Below, piece by piece: positions 18,166 through 27,110 of a DNA stretch of 64,000 bases. Under the pieces are notes generated by a model. The model did not search any database. It saw nothing but the letters and a program-made list of their open reading frames with translations, and was not told where the DNA came from. A program made the position numbers and the translations under genes. Origin of the DNA: Aurantiacibacter sediminis (GTDB lineage Bacteria > Pseudomonadota > Alphaproteobacteria > Sphingomonadales > Sphingomonadaceae); the NCBI RefSeq assembly GCF_016019885.1, contig NZ_JAEANY010000001.1:372001-436000 (forward strand). The letters are read 5' to 3'. Every line of letters begins with the position of its first letter. Position 1 is the stretch's first letter.

Positions 18166-19329
18166 ATGACCGAGGCTCTCACCGATATTGCAAGCTTGCC
18201 GGAAAGCGTTAACGCCGAAGCGCTGTTCGACCTGCCCCGCCCGGCATCCCAATGCCGCATCGTCGTAGCGATGTCTGGCGGTGTCGACTCGTCGGTAGTG
18301 GCTGCGCTAGCCGCGCAGACCGGTGCCGAGGTTATCGGCATTACGCTGCAGCTCTACGATTACGGCGCTGCAACGGGGCGCAAGGGCGCGTGCTGTGCAG
18401 GCGACGATATTCGCGATGCGCGGCAAGTGGCCGACAGGCTGGGCATCGCGCATTACGTCTTCGATCATGAAAGCGCCTTTCGCGAAGACGTGGTCGAGAC
18501 TTTCGCCGACGAATATCTCGCCGGGCGCACGCCCATCCCCTGCATCCGCTGCAATATGGGGCCGAAATTCACCGACCTCTTCCGCATGGCGCGAGAGCTG
18601 GGTGCGGATTGCCTTGCCACCGGGCATTATGTGCGCCGCGTAGAGGCAGAGCATGGCGTGGAACTGCACCGCGCGCTCGATCCGGCGCGCGATCAGTCCT
18701 ATTTCCTTTACGCGACGACGGAGGAGCAGCTCGATTACCTGCGCTTCCCGCTAGGCGGCCTGCCCAAGTCGCAAGTGCGCGAGATTGCCGAAAGCTTTGG
18801 CCTTGTCGTCGCCGCAAAGCCGGACAGCCAGGATATCTGCTTCGTGCCCGATGGCGACTATGCCAAGATCGTCAAAAAGATGCGCCCCGAAGGCGCGCGT
18901 GACGGTGCAATCGTGCATGCGGAGACCGGGGAAGAGCTGGGGCGTCATCCCGGCATTATCCACTATACCGTCGGTCAACGGCGCGGATTGGAAATCGGCG
19001 GTCAGCCGGAGCCTCTGTATGTCGTGGGTCTCGATCCGGAAAAGGCGGAGGTCCGCGTGGGGCCCAAGCGTCTGCTAGCCGTTGTCGCTGCGGAAGTCAT
19101 CGAAACCAATCGCATCGGGCCGGTGCCGGACGTGCCGCTGACCGCGAAGGTGCGCTCGCTCGCGAAGCCTGTGCCTGTGACGCTGGAGGGGGCGATCGGT
19201 GATGGCGAGACGGTGTCGATCCGCTTCGCCCAGCCCGAATTCGGTGTCGCGCCGGGGCAGGCAGCTGTCATCTATGCAGGGGAACGCGTTGTGGGTGGCG
19301 GCTGGATCGAGGCCACGCAACCCGCCTGA
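18166..19329 (+). CDS. mnmA: tRNA-specific 2-thiouridylase MnmA
   Basis: Enzyme of 387 residues that thiolates U34 of Lys, Glu and Gln tRNAs with ATP and a persulfide sulfur donor. The PP-loop MSGGVDSSV is followed by the tRNA-binding and catalytic parts. The catalytic cysteines lie in PIPCIRCN and SQDICF. The C-terminal barrel includes [14 protein letters not shown] and [16 protein letters not shown]. The frame is open to 17848, but residues before ATG 18166 have no family match and would run into the promoter of the divergent sciP unit. The gene ends 3 bases from the convergent hypothetical gene. Confidence 0.95.
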   Translation: MTEALTDIASLPESVNAEALFDLPRPASQCRIVVAMSGGVDSSVVAALAAQTGAEVIGITLQLYDYGAATGRKGACCAGDDIRDARQVADRLGIAHYVFDHESAFREDVVETFADEYLAGRTPIPCIRCNMGPKFTDLFRMARELGADCLATGHYVRRVEAEHGVELHRALDPARDQSYFLYATTEEQLDYLRFPLGGLPKSQVREIAESFGLVVAAKPDSQDICFVPDGDYAKIVKKMRPEGARDGAIVHAETGEELGRHPGIIHYTVGQRRGLEIGGQPEPLYVVGLDPEKAEVRVGPKRLLAVVAAEVIETNRIGPVPDVPLTAKVRSLAKPVPVTLEGAIGDGETVSIRFAQPEFGVAPGQAAVIYAGERVVGGGWIEATQPA

Positions 19330-19332
19330 TTC

Positions 19333-19680
19333 TTAGCGCGAGTAAGCTTCCAGCACGCAGCCATACCCTTCGCGGTAGCTCGCTTCTTCGCTCGCGATCA
19401 GCGGGATCGACGCAGAGACGCTTTGTGCATCGGCATCTTCGCTGAGCCAGATCGGCCACATTTCGGGCGTCAGGTCGGCATAGCAACTATCGATATCGCG
19501 CCCAGCAATATAGACGCAGCCGCAACCGTGCTTGGCTGCGTAGCTTGTGCCGACATCGCTGAAGCCTGCGATGGCTTCACCGAAGAAGAACGTGATCAGG
19601 AACACGGCAACGACCATAAAGCCGGTAGCGCGCAAGAGAATGGAGAAGAGGCTTGTCTTGGCCTGTTTTCCGGTTGCCAT
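19333..19680 (-). CDS. Hypothetical single-span membrane protein
   Basis: Protein of 115 residues of no recognised family. One hydrophobic segment (LLRATGFMVVAVFLITFFF, about 14-33) is followed by a presumably periplasmic domain with four cysteines (HGCGCVYIAGRDIDSCY and GYGCVLEA), which may form disulfides. The ATG at 19680 is preferred over an in-frame TTG two codons upstream. It is divergent from the serine hydrolase gene with only 32 bases between the starts, so the two promoters must overlap each other or the coding ends. Function unknown. Confidence 0.65.
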   Translation of the reverse strand: MATGKQAKTSLFSILLRATGFMVVAVFLITFFFGEAIAGFSDVGTSYAAKHGCGCVYIAGRDIDSCYADLTPEMWPIWLSEDADAQSVSASIPLIASEEASYREGYGCVLEAYSR

Positions 19681-19712
19681 TTGCAAGTTCCTGCAGGAAA
19701 GGATGCGTCCCG

Positions 19713-20870
19713 ATGACGCGTCGCACCTCCCCTAGCCGCCAACAGCGCCGCTCGCCAAGAGCTGTGATGGCGCTCGGCATGATTGCCGCGCTGCTGGGCG
19801 CCTGTGCGCAGGACGGACCTCCGCCCATTCCGCCGCTTCCCGAAGAAGCACTGAATGCCGTGGTAGTCGAGCCGGGAGTATCGCAGGAGCAGCTGGCGCG
19901 GGCGGTAGATGACGTGTTCACTGCAGAGGGTGTGGGCGAGACGCGTGCGCTGATCGTCATGCACGAGGGCGAGATCGTTGCCGAGCGATACGCTGCCGGG
20001 ATCGATCCGGAAGCGCCTCAGATCGGTTGGTCCATGTCCAAAAGTGTGACCGGGCTCATCATCGGCTCGCTCGTTGCAGACGGGCGTTTGCGGCTCGATG
20101 ATCCGGCGCCTGTATCTTCCTGGCAGCGCACTGGCGATCCGCGCAGCGATATCACTTTGCGCCAGCTGCTGCAGATGCGCTCCGGCCTTCGGCATGAAGA
20201 AGCCGCAGCACCGCTCTACACCTCGCCGGAAGTGCGCATGATGTATCTCGAAGGGCGCGGCGACATGGCGGCATGGGCGGAAGCGCAGCCGCTTGAAGAT
20301 GAGCCGGGTTCGACTTTCCAGTATTCGACCCCCACCAGCATGATCCTTGCCGACATCGCCACCGATTTGCTTGCGCCCGATGAGGATGCCGAAGACCGGC
20401 AGCAGGCCATGGCGGATTATGTTGCCGCCCGCATCGCCGGGCCGATCGGCGTGCCATCGCTCGTCGGCGAGTATGACGCGAGCGGTACGCTGCTGGGCGG
20501 CAGCAATTTTTGGGCGACCCCGCGCGATTGGGCGAAGCTTGGTGAATTCATGCGCACAGGCGGGGTTGCAGGCGGCGTGCAAGTCGTCCCGCGGCGTTGG
20601 ATCGACTTCATGCGCACGCCCAGTCCGGCATCGGATGATTACGGCGCGCAATTGTGGCTCAACCGCGCGACCGAGGCGGACCGCAATGTCCTGTTTGCAG
20701 AGCAGGGCCCGGATACAGCCTTCGCCATGGTCGGCAGACTCGGCCAATATGTGATAGTCTCGCCGGATCAGCGGCTGACCGTGGTGCGCATGGGAATGAC
20801 GCAAGGCGAGGAGCGACCTGCGCTGGTTGAGGAATTGGCCGATATCTTCGCGCTCTATCCGGTCAGGTAG
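19713..20870 (+). CDS. Serine hydrolase of the class C beta-lactamase family (lipoprotein)
   Basis: Exported hydrolase of 385 residues. A lipoprotein signal ends at Cys31 (LGAC). The catalytic motif SMSK is at 107-110, with Ser107 the nucleophile and Lys110 the base, followed by the family stretch SVTGLIIGSLVADGRL. The second motif is YST in FQYSTPTSM. This group includes esterases, D-aminopeptidases and 6-aminohexanoate-dimer hydrolases, so true beta-lactamase activity should not be assumed. ATG 19713 is preferred because the signal peptide begins there. The 3' end overlaps the convergent phzF-like gene by 16 bases. Confidence 0.87.
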   Translation: MTRRTSPSRQQRRSPRAVMALGMIAALLGACAQDGPPPIPPLPEEALNAVVVEPGVSQEQLARAVDDVFTAEGVGETRALIVMHEGEIVAERYAAGIDPEAPQIGWSMSKSVTGLIIGSLVADGRLRLDDPAPVSSWQRTGDPRSDITLRQLLQMRSGLRHEEAAAPLYTSPEVRMMYLEGRGDMAAWAEAQPLEDEPGSTFQYSTPTSMILADIATDLLAPDEDAEDRQQAMADYVAARIAGPIGVPSLVGEYDASGTLLGGSNFWATPRDWAKLGEFMRTGGVAGGVQVVPRRWIDFMRTPSPASDDYGAQLWLNRATEADRNVLFAEQGPDTAFAMVGRLGQYVIVSPDQRLTVVRMGMTQGEERPALVEELADIFALYPVR

Positions 20871-21667
20871 AAGGTCCCCTCCACCACAGTCACACAGCCG
20901 CCCGTCAGGATCGCGCGGTCTCCGTCGAGGCGGCAGATTGCGTGCCCGCCGCGTTCGCTCGCTTGAAAGGCAGTGAAGCTTTCCACTCCCAGCCGCTTAC
21001 ACCAGAAGGGTGTGAGGACGGCATGAGCGCTGCCGGTGAAGGGATCTTCATCGACTCCGCCGCCAGGCACGAAGTTGCGGGTGATCACATCGGTCTCCTC
21101 GCCGGGAGCGGTACAGATGAACTGGTGATCGCCCAGCTTTGCCAAAGCGCGAAGATCCGGATCGAGCGCGCGGATCTGTTCGGCATGGTCGAACAGGAAG
21201 ATGTTGTATCGGCCCGGATTGCGCCACACCTCGCGCGGCTGGGTGCCGAGCAGCGCAACCGCGTCGTCGAACGCCTCCTGCTCGGTCGGGATCGCAGGGA
21301 GCGCCAGTTCGTACCGGTCGCCAGCGCGGCGCACTTCCAGAATACCGGCTTTGCGAGTCGAAAAGGTCACTCGCCCCTTTGCCTCATTGCCAGACAGGAC
21401 TGCATGGCCCGAAGCCAGCGTCGCATGGCCGCACAGCGCGACTTCGAGGGTAGGCGTGAACCAGCGCAGCTTGTAATCCGCCTCGCCGGTTGGCGTGGGA
21501 ATCAGGAAGGCGGTTTCGGCGAACATGTTCTCCGCCGCGACCGTGCGCATCACGTCATCACTCGGCCAAGCATCGACAATGACTACTGCGGCCTGGTTGC
21601 CGCCATACGCCTCTTCCGCGAATGCATCGACATGCCAATAGGGAATCGCTTTGGTGGTGGTGCTCAT
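20855..21667 (-). CDS. PhzF-family isomerase/epimerase-like protein
   Basis: Protein of 270 residues of the PhzF/diaminopimelate-epimerase fold. The start (IPYWHVDAFAEEAYGGNQAAVV) contains the family GGNQAAVV loop. ALCGHATLASGHAV and DPFTGSAHAVLTPFW carry the paired glycine/histidine motifs of the two domains. PhzF itself acts in phenazine synthesis, but most homologues, like this one, stand apart from phenazine genes and have unknown substrates. Its start overlaps the stop of the FieF-like gene by 4 bases. Confidence 0.88.
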   Translation of the reverse strand: MSTTTKAIPYWHVDAFAEEAYGGNQAAVVIVDAWPSDDVMRTVAAENMFAETAFLIPTPTGEADYKLRWFTPTLEVALCGHATLASGHAVLSGNEAKGRVTFSTRKAGILEVRRAGDRYELALPAIPTEQEAFDDAVALLGTQPREVWRNPGRYNIFLFDHAEQIRALDPDLRALAKLGDHQFICTAPGEETDVITRNFVPGGGVDEDPFTGSAHAVLTPFWCKRLGVESFTAFQASERGGHAICRLDGDRAILTGGCVTVVEGTFYLTG

Positions 21668-22599
21668 TCTGGCTCCTTCAACTTCTTGAACTCGTCTGCC
21701 TCGACAAGCGTATTGCCCGGCTCATCCACATGGCCTTCCGGGTCGATATGGATCAGGATCTCGGTGTTGGGGAAAGCCTCGCACAAGTCCGTCTCCACAC
21801 GCTCGATCACATCATGCGCCTCGGCCACGGTCATGTCTGCAGGCAGATCGACGTGGAACTGCGCGAAGTCATGCGTGCCGCTGGTGCGGGTGCGCAGATC
21901 GTGCATCTTGGCGAGCTCGGGGTGGCGGGCAGCGCGCTCGACAAAGGCGCGGCGCTGCTCTTCGGGCCATTCATGATCCATCAGGTGATCGATCGCCTCG
22001 CTCGACGCCTGCCACGCGTTCCACAGAAGCCAGGCCGCAATGCCGAGGCCGAACAGCGGGTCGGCTTTGGTGAAGCCCATATACTGGTCGAGCACCAGCG
22101 CCGCGATCACCGCGAGGTTGAGCAGCAGGTCCGACTGGTAATGCACGCTGTCGGTCGAAATTGCGATGGAGTTGGTGCGCATCACCACATGTCGCTGCCA
22201 CGCCACCAGCGCGAGCGTTGCAACGATAGCGATCACCGATACGCCGATGCCTGCCTCTGCCGCCTTCGTTTCTCCGCCCTCGATCAGGTGCAGCACTGCG
22301 CGGAAGCTAAGCGCGCTGGCGGACAGGACGATGAGGATCACCTGGAACATGGCCGCGAGCGATTCAGCCTTGCCGTGTCCAAACCGGTGGTTGGCATCGG
22401 CAGGCTGCGCGGCGACGATGACTGCGACCAGCACCGCAAGGCTCGCCACAAAGTCAAGCGCCGTATCGGCGAGCGAGCCGAGCATGGCGGTGGAGCTCGT
22501 TTGCCACACCGCCCAGATCTTGAGCGCGCCCAGCAGCAGCGCCACTGCGATAGAGGCCAAGGCTGCGCTTTTGGTGAGGGCGGCGCGGGTATCGTTCAT
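21664..22599 (-). CDS. Cation diffusion facilitator (FieF-like metal exporter)
   Basis: Six-helix inner-membrane exporter of 311 residues for divalent metals such as Zn or Fe in exchange for protons. TM2 carries the metal-site pair in SLADTALDF. The TM5 motif DSVHYQSDLLLN gives the HxxxD half of the site and closely matches FieF. HRFGHGKAESL lies in the loop before TM3. The C-terminal cytoplasmic domain contains HDFAQFHVDL and further histidines. It overlaps the phzF-like gene by ATGA. A 25-bp inverted repeat stands 11 bases upstream of the start. Confidence 0.92.
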   Translation of the reverse strand: MNDTRAALTKSAALASIAVALLLGALKIWAVWQTSSTAMLGSLADTALDFVASLAVLVAVIVAAQPADANHRFGHGKAESLAAMFQVILIVLSASALSFRAVLHLIEGGETKAAEAGIGVSVIAIVATLALVAWQRHVVMRTNSIAISTDSVHYQSDLLLNLAVIAALVLDQYMGFTKADPLFGLGIAAWLLWNAWQASSEAIDHLMDHEWPEEQRRAFVERAARHPELAKMHDLRTRTSGTHDFAQFHVDLPADMTVAEAHDVIERVETDLCEAFPNTEILIHIDPEGHVDEPGNTLVEADEFKKLKEPE

Positions 22600-22609
22600 G
22601 CGCGACTCC

Positions 22610-22675
22610 CCGTTCGTCCTGAGCCTGTCGAAGGACGTAGCCGCTCGCGCCCTTCGACAGGCTCAGGACGAACGG
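22610..22675. repeat. REP-like 25-bp perfect inverted repeat
   Basis: The arm at 22610-22634 (beginning ccgttcgtcctgagcctgtc) is the exact reverse complement of the arm at 22651-22675, with a 16-base spacer. It lies between two minus-strand genes, pdxH and the FieF-like gene. The arm sequence, with its ttcgacaggctcaggac core, is one I recall as a common extragenic palindrome in sphingomonads and other high-GC bacteria; no second copy was seen here. Confidence 0.85.
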
Positions 22676-22693
22676 AGGTTGGGATGCCTGTCT

Positions 22694-23335
22694 TCACGGA
22701 TAGAGCAAGCTGCTGGTCCAGCCGCCACCATCAGAGATGAACCGCCGCCGCTCGTGCAGGCGGTTCGGGCGGTCGGTCCAGAACTCGATAGCGCGGGGCT
22801 GGCAGCGAAAGCCTGTCCAATGCGGCGGGCGAGGCACCTCGCCTGCGTCTTCGTAGCGCTCGCGCAGCAGCTCCACCTGATCGAGATAGACCTGCCGATC
22901 GGGCAGCGGAGAGGACTGGTCACTCGCCGCGCTGCCGACCTGGCTTTTGAACGGGCGCGAGTGGAAGTAGGCATCCGCCTCCGCACTGCTCACTTCCTCG
23001 AGCGGGCCTTCGATGCGGATCTGGCGGCGCAGGCTCTTCCAGTGAAACAGCAGCGCGGCCTGCATATTGGCGCGGATTTCACCGCCTTTGCGGCTCTTTG
23101 CATTGGTGTAAAACACGAAACCGCGTTCATCATGGCCTTTGAGCAGCACCATGCGAGCGGACGGGCAACCTTGCGGCGTCGCCGTGGCGAGGCACATCGC
23201 ATTGGGATCGTTGGGCTCGCAATCCTGTGCCTCGGCGAACCAGTCATCGAAGATGGCCAGCGGGTTTTCGGTCGGGATGGTGTCGGTTTCAACCATGGTT
23301 TCTCGCAAGGGTGTGACAGGTGTGACAGTGTTCAT
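22694..23335 (-). CDS. pdxH: Pyridoxamine 5'-phosphate oxidase
   Basis: FMN enzyme of 213 residues from this start, which makes pyridoxal 5'-phosphate from the pyridoxine or pyridoxamine phosphates. Typical stretches are NAMCLATATPQGCPSARMVLLKG, GFVFYTNAKSRKGGE, the FHWKSLRRQIRIEG strand and the C-terminal RLHERR. The frame extends to 23383; starts at 23383, 23335 and 23296 are all possible, and the ribosome sites do not settle it. The middle one is reported. It is divergent from the DnaJ-like gene. Confidence 0.92.
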   Translation of the reverse strand: MNTVTPVTPLRETMVETDTIPTENPLAIFDDWFAEAQDCEPNDPNAMCLATATPQGCPSARMVLLKGHDERGFVFYTNAKSRKGGEIRANMQAALLFHWKSLRRQIRIEGPLEEVSSAEADAYFHSRPFKSQVGSAASDQSSPLPDRQVYLDQVELLRERYEDAGEVPRPPHWTGFRCQPRAIEFWTDRPNRLHERRRFISDGGGWTSSLLYP

Positions 23336-23485
23336 GAGCAAAAATGCAAGGCAGCGAAAACCGGTCCGAAAAGCGTAAGTCATTAAAGGCGATTGGCGCG
23401 GTCATGCGAAGGGACCTAAACCGCCCGCAAGCCGTAGGAAAGGCATGTCTTGCCGAATCCTCGCGCCTTACCTAACTAATACACC

Positions 23486-24463
23486 ATGAGCGATCCCTAC
23501 ACTCTTCTCGGTGTCAGCCGTTCCGCGAGCGAGGCGGAGATCAAGTCTGCCTATCGCAAGCTTGCAAAAGAGCTGCATCCGGACCGGAACAAGGACAAGC
23601 CCGACGCGTCCGAGCGTTTTTCCAAGGTCACGCAGGCGTATGATCTGCTGTCCGACAAGGAAAAGCGCGGCCAGTTCGATCGCGGCGAGATCGATGCTGA
23701 CGGCAATCCCGCCATGCCTTTCGGCATGAATGGCGGCTTTGGCGGCGCGCGGCCCGGCGGCGGTTTTGGTGGAAGCGGCCCTGGCGGCGCACAATATTCG
23801 GCGCGCGACTTTCAGGGCTTCGGCACCGAGGATGTCGACATAGGCGATCTGTTTGAGGGGTTGTTTGGCCGTGGAGGTGGTCCACGCGGCGGGACAGGTC
23901 CCGGCGCAGGTGGCTTTCGATCCCCTCCGCCACCGCCCCCGCGCAAAGGCGCGGACATTCGCTATACGCTGACGGTCCCATTCATTGACGCTGCCGCCCG
24001 CACCAAGCAACGCATCACGCTTGCGGATGGCAAGACGATCGACCTCTCGCTTCCCGCAGGCGTGGAAGACGGCACGCAGATGCGTCTCAAGGGCAAGGGT
24101 CAGTCCGGCCCAGGCGGCAATGGCGATGGCATTGTGACGATCAAAGTCCAGTCGCATGCCCATTTCTGGCGCGAAGGCGATGATGTCCGGCTCGACCTGC
24201 CCATTACGCTTTCCGAAGCGGTGAATGGCGCGAAGATCAAAGTACCCACAGTCGATGGCGCGGTGATGATGACGATTGCGCCCGGATCGAGTTCGGGCAA
24301 AGTCCTGCGCCTCAAAGGCAAAGGCTGGAGCACCAAAGGCGGTGGGCGCGGCGACCAGCTCGTTACCCTCGAGATCGTGTTGCCGGAGGACCTTTCCGGC
24401 CTGCAGGAGGAGCTTGGCGACTGGACGGACGACAGCAATCCGCGCAGCGAGATGGGCGGCTAA
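23486..24463 (+). CDS. DnaJ/CbpA-like J-domain cochaperone
   Basis: Cytosolic DnaK cochaperone of 325 residues. The J domain (1-70) begins MSDPYTLLGVSRSASEAEIK and has HPD at 31-33. A Gly/Phe-rich linker (about 78-155, FGMNGGFGGARPGGGFGG) with a proline run follows. The C-terminal substrate-binding domains (about 160-310) contain IDLSLPAGVEDGTQMRLKG and GSSSGKVLRLKGKG. There is no CxxCxGxG zinc domain, so it is a type II protein of the CbpA kind rather than DnaJ itself. It begins the plus-strand unit with the BrkB-like gene and fabI. Confidence 0.92.
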   Translation: MSDPYTLLGVSRSASEAEIKSAYRKLAKELHPDRNKDKPDASERFSKVTQAYDLLSDKEKRGQFDRGEIDADGNPAMPFGMNGGFGGARPGGGFGGSGPGGAQYSARDFQGFGTEDVDIGDLFEGLFGRGGGPRGGTGPGAGGFRSPPPPPPRKGADIRYTLTVPFIDAAARTKQRITLADGKTIDLSLPAGVEDGTQMRLKGKGQSGPGGNGDGIVTIKVQSHAHFWREGDDVRLDLPITLSEAVNGAKIKVPTVDGAVMMTIAPGSSSGKVLRLKGKGWSTKGGGRGDQLVTLEIVLPEDLSGLQEELGDWTDDSNPRSEMGG

Positions 24464-24511
24464 ACCTTTGCCAGTGCTCGACACTCGGCTTGACGCTGTT
24501 AAAAGGCCGGA

Positions 24512-25543
24512 GTGAGCGGTCTTGCCGACATCGAAGAAGAGACGCTGCCCGAGGACAGGGAGCTGGAGACCGCTACGCCCGAGGCGCGGCGCAAGGCAGC
24601 GCTCGAACGAAAGCAGGATCCCGATGCGGAAACGGCGGAGAATCCGTGGGGCCGAGCATGGGTCATCACCAAGCGGGTGGCCATCGGTTGTTTCAATGAC
24701 GGGCTGATTCATGCCGGCAACCTTGCCTATATGTCGGTGTTGGCGATCTTTCCCTTCTTCATCCTTGGCGCAGCAGTGCTTTCGGTTGTGGGCGAGGACT
24801 ACGAACGCACCGCCGCGATCGACACGCTGGCGCTGGCCCTGCCGCCGATGGTCGCCAATGTGATCGAGCCTGTGGCCCGCAATGTCGTGCAGATGCGCAG
24901 CGGGTGGCTGTTATGGGGCGGCGCGCTGGTGGCGCTGTGGACCGTGGGCAGCCTGGTGGAGACGATACGCGACATTTTGCGACGCGCCTACGGAACGCGC
25001 GCGACCAAGGCCTTCTGGACCTATCGCCTGTTTTCCTCCGGAATCATACTTGGCGCGGTGTTCCTGCTCGTCTTGTCGCTGTTCGCGCAGATCATGCTGG
25101 GCGCAGCGCAGGAATTCATCGATGCTTACCTGCCGCAATTGAGCAACGCGCTGGGCACGCTGGAAATATCGCGCATCATTCCCGCTATCGGCCTCTATTT
25201 GTCGCTATTCCTGCTGTTCATCTCGCTCACGCCCGAACAATATCGCACACGGCGCTACCCAAAGTGGCCGGGAGCCCTGCTGGTTACAGTGTGGTGGATT
25301 TCGGTCACCGTGGCGCTTCCGCCTGTGCTGCGCAGCCTGTTTGCCTATAATCTCACCTACGGATCGCTCGCCGGTTTCATGATCGCGCTTTTCTTTTTCT
25401 GGCTGGTGGGCTTAGGGATGGTTGCAGGGGCGGAACTGAACGCGGCACTTGCCGAAACGCCCGAGGAAGAACGCAACCGCATCGGTGGACCCGCCAATGA
25501 TGAGGCGGCAACCGCTGCTGGTAAGGAGGACGAAACGCAATGA
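24512..25543 (+). CDS. YihY/BrkB-family membrane protein
   Basis: Inner-membrane protein of 343 residues with about six hydrophobic helices. A polar N-terminal tail (1-55) rich in Glu/Arg precedes FNDGLIHAGNLAYMSVLAIFPF, the characteristic first segment. The last helix pair includes YGSLAGFMIALFFFWLVGLG with GAELNAAL at its end. Despite old names (ribonuclease BN, virulence factor), no activity is established. The start is GTG with ggccgga before it. Its stop overlaps fabI by ATGA. A second member of this family lies at 56943-57788. Confidence 0.9.
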   Translation: MSGLADIEEETLPEDRELETATPEARRKAALERKQDPDAETAENPWGRAWVITKRVAIGCFNDGLIHAGNLAYMSVLAIFPFFILGAAVLSVVGEDYERTAAIDTLALALPPMVANVIEPVARNVVQMRSGWLLWGGALVALWTVGSLVETIRDILRRAYGTRATKAFWTYRLFSSGIILGAVFLLVLSLFAQIMLGAAQEFIDAYLPQLSNALGTLEISRIIPAIGLYLSLFLLFISLTPEQYRTRRYPKWPGALLVTVWWISVTVALPPVLRSLFAYNLTYGSLAGFMIALFFFWLVGLGMVAGAELNAALAETPEEERNRIGGPANDEAATAAGKEDETQ

Positions 25544-26343
25544 GTGGACTGATGGCTGGCAAGAAGGGCCTCATCATGGGGCTCGCCAATGACAAGTCGC
25601 TGGCATGGGGCATTGCGAAGAAGCTGCACGAGCAGGGCGCTGAAATGGCCTTTTCCTACCAAGGCGAAGCGCTGAAAAAGCGCGTCGGCCCGTTGGCCGA
25701 GCAGGTCGGCAGCGATTTTCTGATCGAATGCGATGTGGCCGATATGGCGAATATGGACGCCGCCTTCGCCGAGATTGAAAAGCGCTGGGGCAAGCTTGAT
25801 TTCCTCGTCCATGCCATCGGCTTTTCTGACAAAAGCGAGCTGCGCGGCAAATATGTCGACACCAGCCTCGATAATTTCCTGATGACGATGAATATTTCGG
25901 CCTACTCACTCGTCGCCGCTGCCAAGCGCGCTGCTCCGCTGATGAGTGAAGGCGGCTCCATCGTCACGCTCACCTATTACGGCGCGGAAAAGGTGATCCC
26001 GCATTATAATGTGATGGGCGTTGCCAAGGCCGCGCTGGAAACCAGCGTGCAATATCTCGCCAATGATCTGGGGCCAGACAACATTCGGGTCAACGCGATC
26101 AGCGCGGGGCCGATCAAGACCCTGGCGGCAAGCGGGATCGGCGATTTCCGCTATATCCTGAAATGGAACGAGCTGAACGCGCCGCTGCGCCGCAATGTCA
26201 CGATCGAGGATGTGGGCGGCGCGGGCCTTTACCTGTGTTCGGACCTGTCATCGGGCGTGACGGGGGAAACCCATCACGTGGATGCGGGCTATCACGTCGT
26301 TGGCATGAAGCAGGAAGACGCGCCCGATATCGCGCTAGGCTAA
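25540..26343 (+). CDS. fabI: Enoyl-[acyl-carrier-protein] reductase (NADH), FabI
   Basis: Last reductive enzyme of type II fatty acid elongation, 267 residues, cytosolic. It is an atypical short-chain dehydrogenase. The nucleotide loop is KKGLIMGLANDKSLAWGIAK, the catalytic tyrosine-lysine pair is in YNVMGVAKAAL, and the substrate-loop stretch SAGPIKTLAASGI is present. The family is the target of triclosan. The gene overlaps the BrkB-like gene by 4 bases and ends 3 bases from the convergent hypothetical gene. Confidence 0.97.
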   Translation: MSGLMAGKKGLIMGLANDKSLAWGIAKKLHEQGAEMAFSYQGEALKKRVGPLAEQVGSDFLIECDVADMANMDAAFAEIEKRWGKLDFLVHAIGFSDKSELRGKYVDTSLDNFLMTMNISAYSLVAAAKRAAPLMSEGGSIVTLTYYGAEKVIPHYNVMGVAKAALETSVQYLANDLGPDNIRVNAISAGPIKTLAASGIGDFRYILKWNELNAPLRRNVTIEDVGGAGLYLCSDLSSGVTGETHHVDAGYHVVGMKQEDAPDIALG

Positions 26344-26346
26344 TCC

Positions 26347-27024
26347 TTAGAGCGCGCCGGGTTCTGCGGGCGGCGGTGTCGCATCGAGCGGCACCTGCTC
26401 TTCATCATCGTCGAATTCGGGTGCGGGCAGATCGCGCGGCGGCATGCGATCGGGATCGACGATGTCGGCAGGCGGCGCGTCGGGATCGACCACTTCATCG
26501 CCAACTGGCTGGGCCTGCGCACGGCGGCGGCGCTCCAGTTCGGCGTCTTCCAGCTCTTCCACGCGCTCCTGATAGATCGCCGCATCTTCATCGATGGTGG
26601 AAAGGCGCTCTTCACGCGCGGCTGCGATCAGTTCGCCCATGCGCACTTCGCGGCCTGCGGCACGCTCGGCATAGGCCTGCTCGATCATCTGCATGGTGCA
26701 ACCATGCGCCGCGCCCGAACCAACGGGCGTGCATGAAAGCGGGCCGAATGCGCCGACGACTTCGAGACTTTCGAAGCGATTGTTCCAGCTTTCGTTCTGC
26801 GGCGAGTCGCTATTGCGTAGCTGCGGCGGGATGCGATAGCGCTCCGATTCATTCATGCGCGCGCACACGGTGATCGTGTTTTCGTCCGATTCGGGGCACT
26901 CGTCATCGCCATAGACGATGATCTGGTTCACCCGGTCTCCGGCCTCATCCTGCGCAGCAGCAGGCGCGGCGGAAAAAGATATGGCAATGGCCGAAGCGGC
27001 GGACAGGGCGAGAAGGCGAGTCAT
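26347..27024 (-). CDS. Secreted hypothetical protein with conserved cysteines
   Basis: Exported protein of 225 residues. A clear signal peptide (MTRLLALSAASAIAISFSAA) ends in APAAAQ. The mature N-terminal half contains DDECPESDENTITVCARM and ERYRIPPQLRN. Two more Cys follow (LSCTPVGSGAAHGCTMQM). A predicted coiled helix then leads to an acidic, proline-rich tail. I recall the CAR-ERYRIP pattern from uncharacterised sphingomonad proteins but know no function. The ATG at 27024 is chosen because it begins the signal peptide and has gaggg ahead; the longer frame to 27093 adds nothing recognisable. Confidence 0.72.
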   Translation of the reverse strand: MTRLLALSAASAIAISFSAAPAAAQDEAGDRVNQIIVYGDDECPESDENTITVCARMNESERYRIPPQLRNSDSPQNESWNNRFESLEVVGAFGPLSCTPVGSGAAHGCTMQMIEQAYAERAAGREVRMGELIAAAREERLSTIDEDAAIYQERVEELEDAELERRRRAQAQPVGDEVVDPDAPPADIVDPDRMPPRDLPAPEFDDDEEQVPLDATPPPAEPGAL

Positions 27025-27110
27025 GATAATCCCTCGGGTCACAAGTGTTTCGCGCATAGAGCGCTTCATCCCTTGAACGGGCGATGAAGCCATTTGTGTC
27101 GCGATTTTTA

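Noticed and set aside
19596-20804. 402-codon minus-strand open frame opposite the serine hydrolase
   Set aside because: It also crosses the hypothetical gene at 19333-19680 in another frame; low-complexity His/Arg-rich shadow translation.
19713-20870. Antibiotic-resistance beta-lactamase
   Set aside because: The SxxK and YxS/T motifs place it in the broad class C/esterase family, but context and overall sequence do not support a true AmpC.
22610-22675. The long inverted repeat as a recombination or phage attachment site, or as an ordinary terminator
   Set aside because: No integrase, tRNA or mobile gene is near it, and there is no T-run after either arm; a REP-type element is the simpler reading.
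23311-23330. Tandem repeat of tgtgacagg near the pdxH start
   Set aside because: Only two 9-base units, in the coding frame as a Thr-Pro-Val repeat of the variable N-terminus; too short to call a functional repeat.
23468-24712. 414-codon minus-strand open frame opposite the DnaJ-like gene
   Set aside because: The opposite strand encodes intact J-domain and CbpA motifs; this frame has none.
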